NCBI GenBank assembly: GCA_037447605.1
Contig: CM074809.1
Span: 2,334,728-2,398,727, forward strand
Direction of reading: 5' to 3'
DNA length: 64,000 bases
Source: Zygnema circumcarinatum
Taxonomy: Eukaryota > Streptophyta > Zygnematophyceae > Zygnematales > Zygnemataceae
In this document: piece by piece, positions 49,569 through 62,660 of the stretch
How the letters are laid out: each line of letters begins with the position of its first letter
How positions within the stretch are numbered: position 1 is the stretch's first letter
Position numbers and translations under genes: made by a program
The notes under the pieces: model-generated
Seen by the model: the letters and a program-made list of their open reading frames with translations, nothing else
Database searches by the model: none
What the model was told of the DNA's origin: nothing

Positions 49569-52048
49569 GCGTTCGCGGCCTTCTCTTTGGCAGAACTGCT
49601 GCGGGTCATGGTGACCACTCGCGGCCCGGCGACCGAGAGGCCCTCGGGGCGCCACCTCCACCACGTCCCGGGGCGAGGTGATGGAGAGAAGAGCTTCGAA
49701 GGCTGCGGCCACCCCCATGGAGGGCGATCCAGGAAACCTGAACCCAGGTCATCCGTTGGCCTCTTTACCCCTTCCCGTGCCGCCGGGCCCGTTGGCTCGG
49801 CGGGCATCCACCGATCCCATGTCCGGGGCCCACGTGCGTGGAGTGCGTCCTTAAAATGAAGAAGAGGATCGAAGATTTGGGAAGAGATGTGGCGGCGGTA
49901 GCGTAAGCCACCATGGCATGCGAAGCGGTGGGCGACATGGAGACTCCTGATGTACTTTGGTGAACCGCGCTCAAATAGGTTAGAGCCTTTCGGACGAACT
50001 CCGGAGAGAGATGAAGAGTATGCCCCGAACCCCCTCGAGTACAGCCAGAAGCGTGGATCACGGCGGGTCAGAAGGGGAAGGGTTAAGCCCGAAACCACTC
50101 GGTAGCGTGTTTGTCCCGAGCACTTGGCAAGTACTTGAGCGGCAGCCAGTACACCCCGGCTTTTCCGCAGTCACCTGAAGTGGCGAACCACCAGCGATGA
50201 GAGACCCCGTGCGAGGCGGCTGGCGAGGCCGGAGAAGATCCCGGTCCTCGGGCTGCTCCTCCAGCCTCTTTGAGATGCGGCGGAGCCGGGCGAGTAGCCT
50301 CTTTTCCTTTACAGGCCCGACATCACCACAGGCTGCTTTCGGTGGCGGTGGTTGCGCGATCAAGCGAGCTGCCACGGCGACCAGCATCCCCCTCGGTGAG
50401 TAAGCTTTGCCCACTGCTTTCCGAAGGAGCAGCATCTTGGGTATTGTATGAGAACTCTCTGATAGACCAGGGCGATTGGGATAGGATTCAGGGGATGAAC
50501 TTATCAAGCACTTTGAGGCCTTGAATCCCGACTTGGAGGCGGGGATGATTTGAGAACATGGTCCAAGCCGGCGGTGTCAGCGGTTTACGCGAGGGCACGC
50601 GTCAGTGGTACCTCAAATCACCACTCCTGTGGCTACAGACGAGCTGAGTTCTTTCCACTTGGCGAGGAATGGCTTGAAGCACTTTTGAGAGCGGTGAGAG
50701 GCTTAACCCACGGACTCGGCAGGTAGGACCCGGCCCCGACTTCTGGCGTACTTTGATAAACCATTGATTGGACACCGCCTACCGCGAGCGATGCGAGCCC
50801 TTCCCGACGGAGGTGGGCGGCGTAACGGGGTATTAGGTGGAAAGCGGGACCCTGAAGCTCTCACACCAGATGGCGAGGAAAAACAGCGAAGCGGCCGGAA
50901 AGGCTGCCGCCCGGCCCTTTGCACAGGAACGCGAAGTTGGCTCGGAAATGGAAGATGCGGCGGGAGAACAAATGTTTAGTTGCGCAAGAAGGAAGGCGCC
51001 AAGGCAGGTTGCCCTCTCAACACCAAGGACAAGAAGGGCAAGGGGCCGGAAAACCCCAACCCACCAGCAGCTTAGGGGTCGTTGCTGGTGGACATGCTAG
51101 GCTAGGGGGAGGGAATGGGGCTGCCATCAAGGATAAGAGACTATTGTTTCTTAGAACCTCGGACATTCTTAATTTGGTGGGCAGGACTTTGGGAGTGCAA
51201 GATCTTTTTGTGTTTGATGTACTCCCTTCTTCCATTTCTCTTTCCCCTGCCACTGTAGTGACTCCTCCTGGGTTTATGGATGTGCTGATGCATGGTCAAT
51301 GGACTGTGTTTATCCTCAATGTCATGGGTAATGATGTCTTGGTGAATTGTGCCATGAATACGTGCGTATGTGGGACACATCCATCGCTTGCTTTACATGT
51401 GGTTTCACCAGTATGGCGGTTCTGCCTGCTCAGCGCCACTTGGCCGGTTGGTGGCACTGATTGAGAGGAAAGGCACATTGGTGCAAGAGATGGAAGGATC
51501 CACCCGGCTGCGGTTATCACCACATTGGTGTGGAGGGCTGGCTAGATCCTCGACCTTAAGCGTATAGTGCGTCTATGTTCCACCTTGCCCATGCGTGCCA
51601 TGACCTTATTCGAGATGCGGCCGATAGCCACCAGCGATTATCTTGCTGGAATCTGGCGGGAATGCTAACTGTTGATTACGCATTCACCAGGTGGTTGACC
51701 TCCAATGAATCCCCCATTGAAGATGTGCACGGGGATGGGCCTTAAAGGAGCCGAATCTGCAGTAGCGCCACTCAAATCAAGCTCGATCCCTACTCGATCA
51801 AGTGTCTTAGACTCCTCGTACAGGCGATGTTATTTTAGGGTACTTGGTTGGCGGGGTCGAGGCCCAATTGGACTTTTAGTCCCACATTGCATTACACCGG
51901 TGGTGCCGGGCGGATACCACCTGGCGGCTCCACATCCTACTGTATCAACGGCACGACCTCCTTATCTACGCTTTCGACCATGCAATTGGCCAAAGTTTGA
52001 TAGGAAGGTTGCACTGTTCGTGGTGCATGTTATGGCCCGTACGCGAGG
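49569..52048 (+). pseudogene. Chromovirus gag and protease region, heavily decayed
   Basis: By position this should encode gag, zinc knuckle and protease. Only short unrelated-looking frames remain (for example 50919-51464). I assign it by location and not by motif. Confidence 0.45.
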
Positions 52049-53260
52049 ATGTTCATGGCGAAGATCAGTGGCGGATACTGCGGCGTGCTCTCCTTGTTCC
52101 CTCCGGTTCAACCTACGTTGGATGAATTCGGATGTCTTCACGATGACCTTCGAGGGTTGCCCCATCGAAGAGGGGTGGGGCACACAATCCTCTTGAGCGG
52201 CAGCAGCATGGCGGCCGTCTATCGGTTAAGTCAGAAAGAAGCCAGGGGAGATCTTGGCGGGTTAGCAACTTCGTGACAGAAATTTTGGATAGAACCCGAT
52301 CAAAGCCTTTAGGTACCCATCTTATTCGTTGGGAAAAAGATGGCTGCGTTGAGGATGTGCATTGATTGCTCGGCGCACTCAACAGATCCGCAGTAAGAAT
52401 CGATTTGCTTTACCACGTATCGATGATCTGTTGGATCGTCTTCACGGCGCCAAAGTGTTTACATCACTTGATCTTGCTCAGGGGTATCATCAGATCCGCG
52501 TCACGGAAGCTGATGTGCCAAAAACTGCGTTCCGGACGCCGATTGGTCATTTCCAATATAAGGTGTTGCCCTTTGGACTGACTAATGCTCCGGCAACTTT
52601 TCAGGCTGTCATGAACGAGATGTTCATCGGCATGGACGAGTTTGTTTTAGTTTACCTCGATGATATCCTTGTCTTGATAAGGCGGAGGAGAACATCTTAA
52701 TTTCACGTTAGGAAAGTGTTTGAGAACCTGCGAGCTGCAATTTTATGCCAAGAGGAAGAGGTGTCCCTTTCATGCAGCGTGAGTTGCTTTATCTTGGCGT
52801 ATCCTTTCAAATGTCGAGGGTCTTGACACGATCACACTTGAGATTTCCGCGGTGAAACTTGGTAGCCCTTAAGTGACTGCACCGGTTGGTCTTTTATGCG
52901 AACTGCGAATTATTTACCGTAAGTTCATCAAGGGTTTAATGGCGGTTACCCCGCCGACTAATTTGTGCGTTAGATTGTTCACTTTACATGGACCCATGAA
53001 TGCCAGGATGCATTCGAAGGTGTGCGTCATGCACTTGTTACCGCACCCACTCTCCGTTTAGCGGACCCGTCCAAGCCTTATGAAGTGGTTTGTGATGCTT
53101 CGGGATTCGCCTTGGGTGCCGTCTTGTTTCAAGATGGCCAACCTTTGGCGTATGAAAGTCGCAAAATGAATCCGTGGCGCCAACTATTACACCCAGCGAG
53201 CGAGGCGCTGCGGTAGTCCAGCATACGAGAACATGGCGGTCTTGTTAGAGGGGAGCAAAA
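52049..53260 (+). pseudogene. Chromovirus reverse transcriptase and RNase H
   Basis: LFPPVQPTLDEF and GLPHRRGVGHTILL precede the RT core at 52362-52700: [55 protein letters not shown], and the catalytic YLDDILV box. RNase H follows at about 53022-53216 with YEVVCDASGFALGAVLFQDG. Stops and frame changes separate the blocks. Confidence 0.88.
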
Positions 53261-54740
53261 GCGGTCGCGGTCAGCGACCACCGCCGGTGGCGTTCCTCTC
53301 GACAGAGACCACGTCTGGCGAACACGGTCTGAGTTCACTCAAGGTTTGTGCCGGTGGGTTTGCTCGGCGGGAAGGTTGAATGTAGCAGAACTCTTGGCGA
53401 GGCAGCTTTCCGGCATCTTGCCTGGATGTGCCTTCAAATTAGAGCTTCGGTGTTAGTGGGCAGATAGCGAGAGGTGAGGGCGGCTTGACCCCGGTCTCCG
53501 TCTCGGTATACTTTTGTCGCCGTCCCTCCGCATTGGCCGATCGACCACTCTACTAGCTTCTCTCTCGATCTCAGACGGTGATTCGGGGAGGGTATGCGTG
53601 ATCCTTTGTTCACGGATGGCCAAAGGCCCGTGGCTATAGGACAAAGTGGTGTCCCAGAGACGGATTTTGGTACCATGACCCGTAGGTTAATTAGTGCCAA
53701 AGGCGATTTGTCTGACATTTCATTCGAGTGAGTTACGTGATCTTTTCGTCGCAGGGTCAGCGTGGGAGTTGCCAAAACTTGAGTGAACCTTTACTCAGGA
53801 GTTACGGTGGCTGAACAGGGGACATCAGCGTATGTCTTGGCAGTGTCGACTTGTCGACGAGCAAACCCCGGCTGGCGGGGATCCACGGCGGTACGCGACC
53901 CTAGCCTCCTTTTGAGGAAATGGGATGGTGTGGGTATGGACACGATCACAAATCTTCTGTGACCCCTACGAGGCATGGCGCCATCACCGTCTTTGTCGAT
54001 CACGAACGCTTAAGATGGTTTTGCAACTAATAAAGACATTTGGTAAACGACATTCGCGGGTGTATGTTGATGGTGTGAACCCGGCGCCAGTCTTCGGTCG
54101 AGGTAATGTGTCTAGCCGCTGATCCACGATTCATAGGCCATTTTGGGCGGAAGTGCTCAAATCGTTGGGACCAAGCGGTTGAAGTCTGACTTTCCACCTT
54201 AAACCGATGTGGCGAGCAGGCGGGTGAAACGGGGTCTGGAGGATTACCTCAGGCATTATGTGGGGACACCACAGGATGGGTGGGATGAGCTTGCTCCGGT
54301 GTTGAGTACGCCATCGATAAAGCTTCGCTACCGATCCCATTGGTACTTGCTCTTCGAACTTTGAATTGACATCCTCCCAAATCCCACGCAACGAGGATCG
54401 GCCCGATCCGTGGGTATGGCGTCCACGGGAACCCCGTCCTTGGAAGGCGAGGCGATGGGACTGGCTTTCCGCATGATCAGATCTTTGTCCGACTAATGCA
54501 GCTGCGGAGACGCGGCGGGAACCCTATTAGCGGCCCGGTCGCGTGAGCCTATCTTTGATAATCCGCCCGTGCCAACTCACCTTGTGAAGGCGATGAGGAG
54601 TATTCTTGGCGAACTTGAGGACTCAAAGCTTGTAGCGTAGGCGTGGCCCTTCATCGGACCTTTCCGGTCGAGAGCCCGAGTGATGACTCAATAAACACGA
54701 GGTTGGATTTACCATCCACGTGAAGGTATCCGGTCTTTCA
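53261..54740 (+). pseudogene. Chromovirus integrase region, decayed
   Basis: Located between RNase H and the chromodomain, where integrase belongs. No clear frame survives; I assign it by position. Confidence 0.45.
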
Positions 54741-54741
54741 T

Positions 54742-54999
54742 GTGGGTTTGCTAAAGGTCTACCGTAGCGATGGGAGGATCCAACCACCCCCCCCACCAGT
54801 GGAACTTGAAGGTGAACTTGAGTATGAAGTTGAAACCATTCAAGCCCACCGTCTTGTGAGAAAGGGTCGATCTTCCCGTCACGAATACCTCGTGAAGTGG
54901 TTGAGCATGGGGTTGGAAGCATGCTTTGTAGAGGCCGAGGCGGCAACGATTGCGGGAGCTCATCCCGACTTGTACGGGGAGGGCGCGAGGAGGCGGTGA
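54742..54999 (+). pseudogene. Chromovirus chromodomain
   Basis: The 85-codon frame reads LEYEVETIQAHRLVRKGRSS then RHEYLVKWLSMGLEACFVE, the fold-defining aromatic and charged pattern of an integrase-fused chromodomain. In active relatives this domain binds methylated histone H3 and steers insertion to heterochromatin. Confidence 0.82.
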
Positions 55000-55183
55000 C
55001 GCGGGGGTTCTGAGCGTTCTGTATGGCTCGAGGAAAGGACTTGGCCGGGATTATCGTGAGCCTCTCCGGTTATCGCGTGGGGATTCGGCGGCGTGCCGTT
55101 ATTCTGGCTGCCTTTACTTACCCGCGCAGCGTGTGAGCGAGGGCGTTCACATCCTCACGAGGGTAATGTAGCCCGGCACTTCA

Positions 55184-55853
55184 CGATCACCAGGAGGTGT
55201 ACTTAGGGGCCCTTTCAGGTCTAGTACTCACCGGGCAGTGTGGCGTCGGGGGACCACCTGGAAGTTAGGGAAGGGTCACAGGATCCGAACCTTGCGAAGA
55301 TTGCGAGGTTCGATGCGGCCTTGACCTCTTGAGCATATATGTATGCGTGCGCCGTGTAGTGAGAATCCGCGGAATCCCGACCACATCTTCCACTACTAGG
55401 CAATAGCAAAAATTCGTCAAATACGATACGGGTCCGTTGAGCAGACTTGGCCCGGCAATCGGAAACCCAGCGCGCGCGTAGCGTAGAATCCAGCCGTGCA
55501 GCGCGTCACAGCAGCCTTGCGCGCATCGCAGCGCTTGCCATGGAAACTCGGTAGCGTTAAATGCGTTATACACCTCGACATTCCGAGTGAAGAACTACGT
55601 AGCGATACGCCATTGGGCGGCCACAAGCACCGATCACTCCATCTTTGGTAGGAGGTTCGGCGGGGGCGTAAAGTGGGTGGCCGTAGGTCACCCAACCAGC
55701 GTCTGCCGACATTGGTTGCACCTGCCGAGGGGTTAGCGACTCTCTGAAGCTCTAAGCTCTTGCTCTACGCCCTCTCGGCCAGACTCACGAGTCTTAGTGT
55801 GTTATTAAAGTAGCGGTGAAGGAGTTAGATTTCGGCCGTTACCGCGGCGCGCA
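55184..55853 (+). repeat. Chromovirus 3' LTR
   Basis: Direct repeat of 48902-49568. It begins CGATCACC, a likely mutated TGATCACC, and ends near GCGCGCA. Confidence 0.78.
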
Positions 55854-55857
55854 CTAA

Positions 55858-56441
55858 TGAACATTCGCGATACTTGGTCAATGTGCTGCAGATGGGAGGA
55901 CCAATCCTTGCTGTGGAGGGAAGCATCATCCACGTATGGTTCGCAGAAGGCGCGACAGGGACCAAAAACCTGGTTGGCCAGGCGCTGGTGAGTTTGGCTG
56001 GAATTCTTGAGCCCAAAGGGAAGCAGCATCCCTTTACCTGGCGTGTGGCGTCTGGCTCCCCAATCTTCTGGCCGATAACACATCGCGAAAGGATACGCGG
56101 AAGGACTTATATCGATCTCGGCGAGAACCCTTTGGTCGCCGAGGGCAGCGTGGAGGATAAGGTCACATCCGGCGTGTATAGGGATCCCGCCGTCGCTGCG
56201 TTAGGTTTCGATAGTCTCCTGAAGCGAAGTGTGCCATCGGCTTTGGTGGCAAAGCGGTGAAATTTGGCCCAAAGGTCCTTCTCGAGGGTTCCATCAATCC
56301 GTGACCCGCATTCTCATCCGTCACGTCTTTCGACATGGCTGTTGGCGTAGGAAAAGCAATAAGGGTCATGGTCATCCAGCGGGGAATCTCCGTATGCGAT
56401 GTGATGCTGTCGAGGTAGATAGCACAGATAGCCGAGTGCAT
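55858..56441 (-). pseudogene. Host gypsy reverse transcriptase, 5' part
   Basis: Contains YPFAMCYRPEDWGARRHTPG, KGMLLPFGLKNSSQTHQRLA, FGPCRAFCEPYVDDASLHSK and HLQHIDQVSRMF, then stops at the chromovirus border. The YVDD box is intact; upstream finger sequences are frameshifted. Confidence 0.82.
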
Positions 56442-56779
56442 GGCGAACCCAAAAACTAGTGATTCTTGGCTGACACTTATGCATGATGCAGATACTTGAT
56501 TAGATGCGAGATGCTGGCCCCGTCATCTGTCCCCTATCTTGACCACTCTCATGTTGATGGTCACCATTAGGTGGGGGAGAGAAGTTTGGTGCGACTATCC
56601 TTTGGCCCGGCAAAAGTTCTTTAGATGGCTACGGAGGGCTGGACGAGGGAGGCGAGGAGGTCTAGTCAGTGTCGAGGTGCGTCCATAGGAAGAATGGGGG
56701 CTGCCCGACGCATGGTACATGTTGATCTCTGAGTAGGAGACCTGCGCCGTGGCGTGTCGTTTGGGGAAGGCGGAGGTGG

Positions 56780-57045
56780 CAAGGGACTCGAGGATGATGG
56801 GGAAGGAGTAATCTGTCCCGCCAGCAGATAAGTGCAACTAACACGTAGAAAAGTCGATCTGTGCCCCCATTGCAATGAGCCAATCTGAGCCAAGCAGGAT
56901 AGAATAATGCTCGGCGGTACGTGATGACCCGCGTGGCAAGTGGCTCCCATCTCTCCAGTGATGATCACACAGAGCGTGCCCAAACCTTCATGTAGACTCC
57001 CTGAGCCCCGCATATGCAGGGGATAGGTTCGGCGTCTTGTCAACT
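56780..57045 (-). pseudogene. Host gypsy protease-like segment
   Basis: A retropepsin-like end is visible as YSILLGSDWLIAMGAQIDF in one frame, preceded by VIITGEMGATCHAG in another. Assignment rests on the LLGSDWL motif and the position before RT. Confidence 0.6.
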
Positions 57046-57248
57046 TAACCTAGCCTTCATCCGGTTTTGGGCGAAGCGTGCATAGCTCACAATACGTCAT
57101 GCCCTTCTTTGGGATGGCGTTGATATACATTGGCGATGATTAAGCGTTGGGTGTTGGGATGAGAGGGAGGACATGAATCTGGCGAGGAGGCTGGCGGGGA
57201 GAGCGAACTGGGTCTGGGAGAGGCGCCGTGGCCATGTGGTGTATATCT

Positions 57249-58258
57249 TGTTGGTGGAGGGACTCCTCCACTGCTACCGTCCGTTCCTCCATTCGGGTCA
57301 CCCTCCATCGGAGTTCGCGTTCCAATCGACGATGACATCTTCAAATCTCTCACATTACGCTCATAGCCCGTTTTACTCCGCAGGTAGTCCGCGACAAATA
57401 ATGCAGCGGAATATGAGAGAAATGAATAGGAGAAGCTCGGCTCTAAAACTCCTTAATAGTGAATTCACTCATACATTGAGACCCCTCTCAAATCGACGCT
57501 CGGCAATCTCGAGGCTCACTACCTCACGGCACGAGTAAGTGTAGTGTGTGCTTAACCTGGCGGAAACGGCCCATACTTAGAGACTTCCTGGCAGCTGAAT
57601 GAATTGTTTGCCTACAACAAAACAATCGCTTAAATACTATGTCACTACACACGTGACAACAACATGCCTCTGAGAAGCTTCACAGCATCGACTAGCATTT
57701 TGCAAGGGTACTTATCCCGATCTAATCTGCTTGGCCAGCCGGATACCGTAGACTCCACCGCGGATCCGGCATTTTAGCCCCAAATTCGGATCCATTCGGC
57801 CTTCCAGTTCAGAAATCCCGTCTTGCGCGTGGGGATCGACCTTGCCTCAAGATAGATGGCCAGCGCGTCAATCCTGCAGCGTCGTCTCGCCACCGAACAA
57901 TTCGGACGCGACTCAGGTACAATTCTGAATCGGCCAGCGTAAATGATACGGCCGCCCAGCCGGCGCCAAGTCCATCCCTGACCAATCAAAGGTACGCCGC
58001 GCTACGTCGGTTCGGTCGCCCCAGCACGCTGATTTTAACGCTGATAGCGTCACATCTTCGATTAAGCTCGGCGTCGCGTCATCCCGTCATTCGAATCGTC
58101 CGCGTCGGCGCCTGCGTCGAATTACGACTCCGTACGTACGCTACTCCCACCGACCAAAGTCCGTACCGCCCGCCCGTCGGTCCTGGCGCCCTTGCTCGCC
58201 CGCTCCAAAGGGCCACACACACACACAACACCTGCGCACACAAAATAATGTCCCAACA
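57249..58258 (-). repeat. Copia 3' LTR
   Basis: About 1010 bp. On the minus strand it begins TGTTGGGACATTATTTTGTG and ends CTCCACCAACA. It carries a CA-rich run at 58211-58226 shared with the other LTR. Confidence 0.85.
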
Positions 58259-58539
58259 ACAAAACACATCTAGTATTTGAAAACTCTTATACACTAACAA
58301 TCCCCTCTTTGGGACTTTGGTTTTGCTTGAGCCAACCGACCAACACATACCATTCACCCGTGAGGTTTCTCATCTAACTCCTTTAGAGTAAACTATCGGC
58401 TTGCTCCTTACCATTACCCTCTGAACTTCACATCGATCAAACCCTCCTCGACGACTCCGTCATGTGGTCTTTGCTTATTTCACGATGTGCTTGAATTAAG
58501 CTTGGCGAAACCACCGGGTTTCCCCACGAGAGCGTCGAT

Positions 58540-59917
58540 GATTGATTATCGATGAACAAGGTAATGGGCGTTGTTCTCTCTTGCATTCATCAAAGGCTAG
58601 CGAAACCACACTACTCCTTTGCGGCATGACAAGCACCATTATGCTGCGCCTACGTACCGATAGCAGCTACGAGTCACGCAACTTGGAGCTCCAATCGCTC
58701 CGCCTCCATACGGTAAATGAAACGCGCTACGGTCGGCGCGATGTATCACATCACCGCCCCAATCTGATGTATAGCCAATCACTCACGGATTTGGCCCCTC
58801 ACCATGCGATCCCGTAATCAAAAGCGTCCTCTCACATATCTGAATATCCTTTTTACGGCCTCCCAATGCTCGAGGCCCGGATTCTCCATGAATCGGCTGG
58901 CCGAGCTCACTGCTTTCGCCAGATCCGGACGCGTTCCAATCATCAGGTACATCAGACTCCCAATTGCAGACCTGTAAGGCACACCGAACATCTTCTGTGC
59001 CTCTGCTGCACTCGAAGGTGACATCTCCTTCGACAATCTAGCGCCTATCTCCATCGGGCTGGAGCACGGCCTAGAATCTTCCATGTGGAACCGGGCAAGA
59101 ACATCTGATGCATACTTCTTCTGACACAAGAATAAGCTGCCATCTTGCCCCCTCTTCAGCTGCATCCCAAGCAGATACTGCGCCTCACCCAAATCTGACA
59201 TCTTGAAATTTGCTTGAAGCAACTCTTTCAAGGAACTGATTCTTTCAAGCGAGAGGCTCACCATTATGAGATCATCAACGTAGATCCCGACGAACATGAT
59301 GTCCGCCCCTCTCCTTGACGGTACACGGAATGATCTGTTTCGAATCGGTCGAAACCATTCCTCCTCAGAAGATCATCTATCTTCTCGTACCACACTCTGG
59401 GCGCCTGCTTCAAACCATATAGGCTCTTCACTAGTCGACAGACTAGGTGTTCCTTTCCTGGGACCACCTTCCCCTCGGGCTGCTCCATGTAGATATCTTC
59501 CGTTAGATCTCCGTACAGGAATGCCGTCTTGATGTCCAGCTGATGGACATGCATTCCTTCGGCCCGGCTGCGTGGAAATCAAGGCTCTCGAGGTTGAGCT
59601 TTACCCTTTGGAGTCTCCCGTAGTCAACTCCATACTTACCGGCGTGTCCCTTAGCCCTTGTGGCGCCTTGTATACGTCGCGCTTGATGCTGCCTTCCTCT
59701 TGACTTTGAAGACCCATTTGCAGCCAATAGCTCGCCTCCCTTGAGGCAGCTTCTCCAACCTCCACGTGCCGTTCTCTATCAAGCTGTCCCACTCGCTATC
59801 GATCGCCACCCGCCATTTGTCGCCATCGACTCCGTCGTGTGCTTCCTCAAAGGTCTGTGGTTCCGTGATCATAAAGCAATGGGCAACTCCCACGAGGTCA
59901 GCTGAATCTGAAGGCAC
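58540..59917 (-). pseudogene. Copia reverse transcriptase and RNase H
   Basis: DKWRVAIDSEWDSLIENGTW and GCKWVFKVKR (59651-59917), HQLDIKTAFLYGDLTEDIYM and SLYGLKQAPRVWYEKID (59264-59554), then VGIYVDDLIMVS, MSDLGEAQYLLGMQLKRG, YASDVLARFHME and YRSAIGSLMYLMIGTRPDLA (58818-59297). RNase H remnants such as WGGDV and YGGGAI follow down to about 58540. Several frameshifts. Confidence 0.92.
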
Positions 59918-60483
59918 TCTTTCTTGGATGAGGTTGTTCTCAGGCGAGTACCGATCTGGTCGCCTCCTGTCCCGACTGCTCTTCCGAATCTCCTTCGCGC
60001 TTCGTCCTCTCGGATAGAAGTAGAGTCGAGTACAGCACGGAGGCCATGTTAGCTAACGCCTTTTCTCTACCGACGCCGAGGTCCTCTACGACTCTTGCTA
60101 GCGTGTCGCGGCACCGTCTCCGCAGGAGTTCTCCTCTTCCTCACTCAGCGGTGTACCTTTGGGGAATCGTCTCAGGCCAGTGCAGGCTCCTCGCGTCGCA
60201 CTCTACGGCGGCTCTCAGCATCCCGGCTGAGCTACGACGGCCAGCGGTGGCCGGCAAACTCCTTCACTGTGATGTCTTTGGCATCTGCCGCGGTGACATG
60301 TCGCTCTCCGCTCTCTCCTCCTCGCCGCACGATCTCGAAATCGGCTTTGTGGAGGAAAATGCGAGAGTCACCTTGGCAGCTCAACGGCACTTCCCTCATC
60401 AGCTGTAATGTCCCACCGTGCTTTCGGAAGGACCTCCTGCGGTCGAGGTTCCACCCTCTATCACGTCGCATTTGATGGGAGTG

Positions 60484-61148
60484 TTATAGTAGAAACATAA
60501 CCCTCCACCTTTCGGGGTCAAACTTCTTCTTCTGTCGCGCCTTGGGCAGTGCAGCCCAGCATCGCGCGCCAAAGGTCCTCAGGTGGGAAACTGTGGGCTT
60601 CCTCCCACTCCACATCTGCTCTGGGACCTGGTCTTTCAGAACAGAAGACGGACATCTGTTTCTAATGTACGCAGCAGTAGAAACCGCTTCTCCCCAAAAG
60701 GAAGCTGGAAAGGGGGAATCAATCAACATGGTCAGAGCCGTGTCCCCGATGTCAGATTCACTTTCATTTGGTACGCTCCGTTGCTCTGAGGGAATAGAGG
60801 CCCGATTCATGCCTTATACGCGGTTCTTGGGGGCTCTGAACTCCTTCGATTTGAATTCGCCGCCGTTGTCTGAGCGCAAAGCTTTCAACTTCAGTCCTGA
60901 TTCTGTCTCCGCTTGGTTCAGCCAGTCTCGAAAGGCTCCGAAAGCCTCTGACTTGTTCTTCAGGAGCGTAATCCAAATCTTCCTCGAGTAATGCGTCGAG
61001 GCGTGACAGAAAGTAACGTCTTTCGTAGTTGATGCGCCCGGTGTAGCGCAGACGCACTTAAGTCGAATGTGCAATTCGACTTTTCACCATTTCGATAGGA
61101 CTCGTCTCCCTCCTCCGCGAATGTGGTCTCTGTGCTTGCCCTCCACAC
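60484..61148 (-). pseudogene. Copia integrase
   Basis: YSRKIWITLLKNKSEAFGAF and LKALRSDNGGEFKSKEF (60814-61074) carry two acidic catalytic positions. LTMLIDSPFPASFWGEAVST, AAYIRNRCPSSVL and FGARCWAALPKARQKKKFDP (60484-60810) are the C-terminal part. Frameshifted in between. Confidence 0.9.
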
Positions 61149-61369
61149 ACACTCACAGTAGCGGCCAGCTCCTTACTCAGCTACGCGGAGTGCAGCCAGC
61201 GGGTAGCCGCCAGCGACCAGCTAGCTGCGTTCCTATGGTGTAAGTGACCAAGTCTTCCATGCCATACATCTACGGCATTCTCACGAGATTGCATTGGCGT
61301 GCTCGCAATTCTCCCTCTTATAATCAAGATATCGACCTCTTTTCTCTGCTAACCTAGCGGTATCTCGGT

Positions 61370-61690
61370 TTACGTATGGATGGCGCGGCTTCTCCTGCAA
61401 CGGGAACCGTATCCTTTCTTACACACTTGGCTAACAGACATGAAATTCTGCTTTAGCTCAGGGGTGTGAAGAACGTCACCAATTGACAACTTCTCTTGTA
61501 TGTCTTCTTCATTGATGACCGAGCCGTCTCCGAGTATCATCCTCACGGCTCCACCTCTCGTCACAATGACTCCTTCACCGGTTGCTGAATGGACTGAGCG
61601 TGTCTTCTCCAAGTCGTCGAGCTTGGAGAACATCGTCTCATACGTATCGTAGAGCGGAATCAATCGACGCTGACGGCTTGGATCCTCTGC
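61370..61690 (-). pseudogene. Copia protease and pre-integrase segment
   Basis: LIPLYDTYETMF preceded by a degenerate DPSRQRR where DSGxxxH is expected, then GVIVTRGGAVRMILGDGSVI and IGDVLHTPELKQNFMSVSQV. The catalytic Asp is kept, but the following Ser-Gly is lost. Confidence 0.8.
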
Positions 61691-61866
61691 ACAGATCCCC
61701 TTCCAACAAGCGCATTCTCATTATTCTCGCCCGGCATGAGGTTGTTCTCGCTACTTACCTTGCGATGCGAACTCACGTGGCCTCTCTTCTTGCATTTTGA
61801 AGCAAGTGCCCTTTGAGCGCCTTCTTCTCCTTCTTCTTTGGATGAAGTAGTTTCTCCACGCTTCTC

Positions 61867-62640
61867 TTATTGCCTCACGATTCTTGAAGCTTGATCCCAT
61901 TTGGAGTAGTGGCCGATCTTACTGGCGCGTATATAGCGTGTCGTAGAAGCGTTCTCCTCAGTGACTTTTGGGGCGCCTCCTCTTCGATTGATTCGAGGTG
62001 TTACCTTGTAATGACTTTTCTCGAGAACACCCGGCGTCTGAATAGGTCCTCTCTCCTTTATCCTACGGCTTGAGAGCTTTTGCTCGAGAGTCATCATGTA
62101 TTAGTGGGAGCGTCGCAAAGCCGCCCTTTGCCACATGAATCTCTTGGTCAAACCCCTAGAAGCTGGCTTATCTTATAGTGCACTTTCTATGGTTTCCCAA
62201 AGAGTATGAACCTCTCCATCGAGCATGAGCGACCATAAGCAGTTTCTCATCTGAAGTCATCTTCATCTTGCCTAGGCTGCGTGTAAGGCCGACGTCGTCA
62301 CATTGTCTTTTACATCATACATTTCCCTCTGGCATCTCATGGCATGAGAGGTCTTGGTCATAAAGCATAGAGGGCCGGACTTCCTCTTACGCTCATTCTG
62401 TCTAGCGTCGAGGCCTTGTTGTCCTTGGCTTTCCATAGATGCGGCGCCCGTCGTGCTTTCAGAGCTTCTTTGCTTTCATTGAGGAAGCTCAACCGGTAAC
62501 TCGGCGATCTTTTGCCATCCAACATGCGAAACAACCGCACTTTGCAAGCAGGGAACCAACCTCCATCTCACGCCTTGTAATCCTTTTGCCCATCAAAGGC
62601 GGAATGCTGAACTTAGGCGTGGCTCAGGAGGTCTCCATGA
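61867..62640 (-). pseudogene. Copia gag
   Basis: Minus-strand pieces KFSIPPLMGK near 62600, HLWKAKDNKASTLD (62358-62540) and KIGHYSKWD (61867-62097), the last resembling a zinc knuckle whose cysteines are mutated. Frames are broken. Confidence 0.7.
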
Positions 62641-62653
62641 GCTCACGATACCA
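62641..62653 (-). other. Copia primer binding site (initiator-Met tRNA type)
   Basis: The minus strand reads TGGTATCGTGAGC, close to TGGTATCAGAGC, the usual plant copia site complementary to initiator tRNA-Met, directly inside the 5' LTR. Confidence 0.75.
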
Positions 62654-62660
62654 CTTGCCT

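Larger units (their letters stand above)
48902..55853 (+). mobile_element. Ty3/gypsy chromovirus inserted in the host gypsy RT
   Basis: Two direct repeats of about 670 bp (LTRs) bound a plus-strand element with RT, RNase H and a C-terminal chromodomain, the mark of chromoviruses. It splits the minus-strand RT of the host element. The LTRs differ by many substitutions and small indels, so the insertion is not recent. I found no clean target duplication or primer site. Confidence 0.85.

Noticed and set aside
57087-57353. Shared leader next to both copia LTRs read as a gypsy-copia chimera
   Set aside because: Once the LTR is extended to TGTTG..CAACA the shared ~100 bp falls inside the LTR, and a Met-type primer site follows it. 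A simple nested insertion explains the layout.
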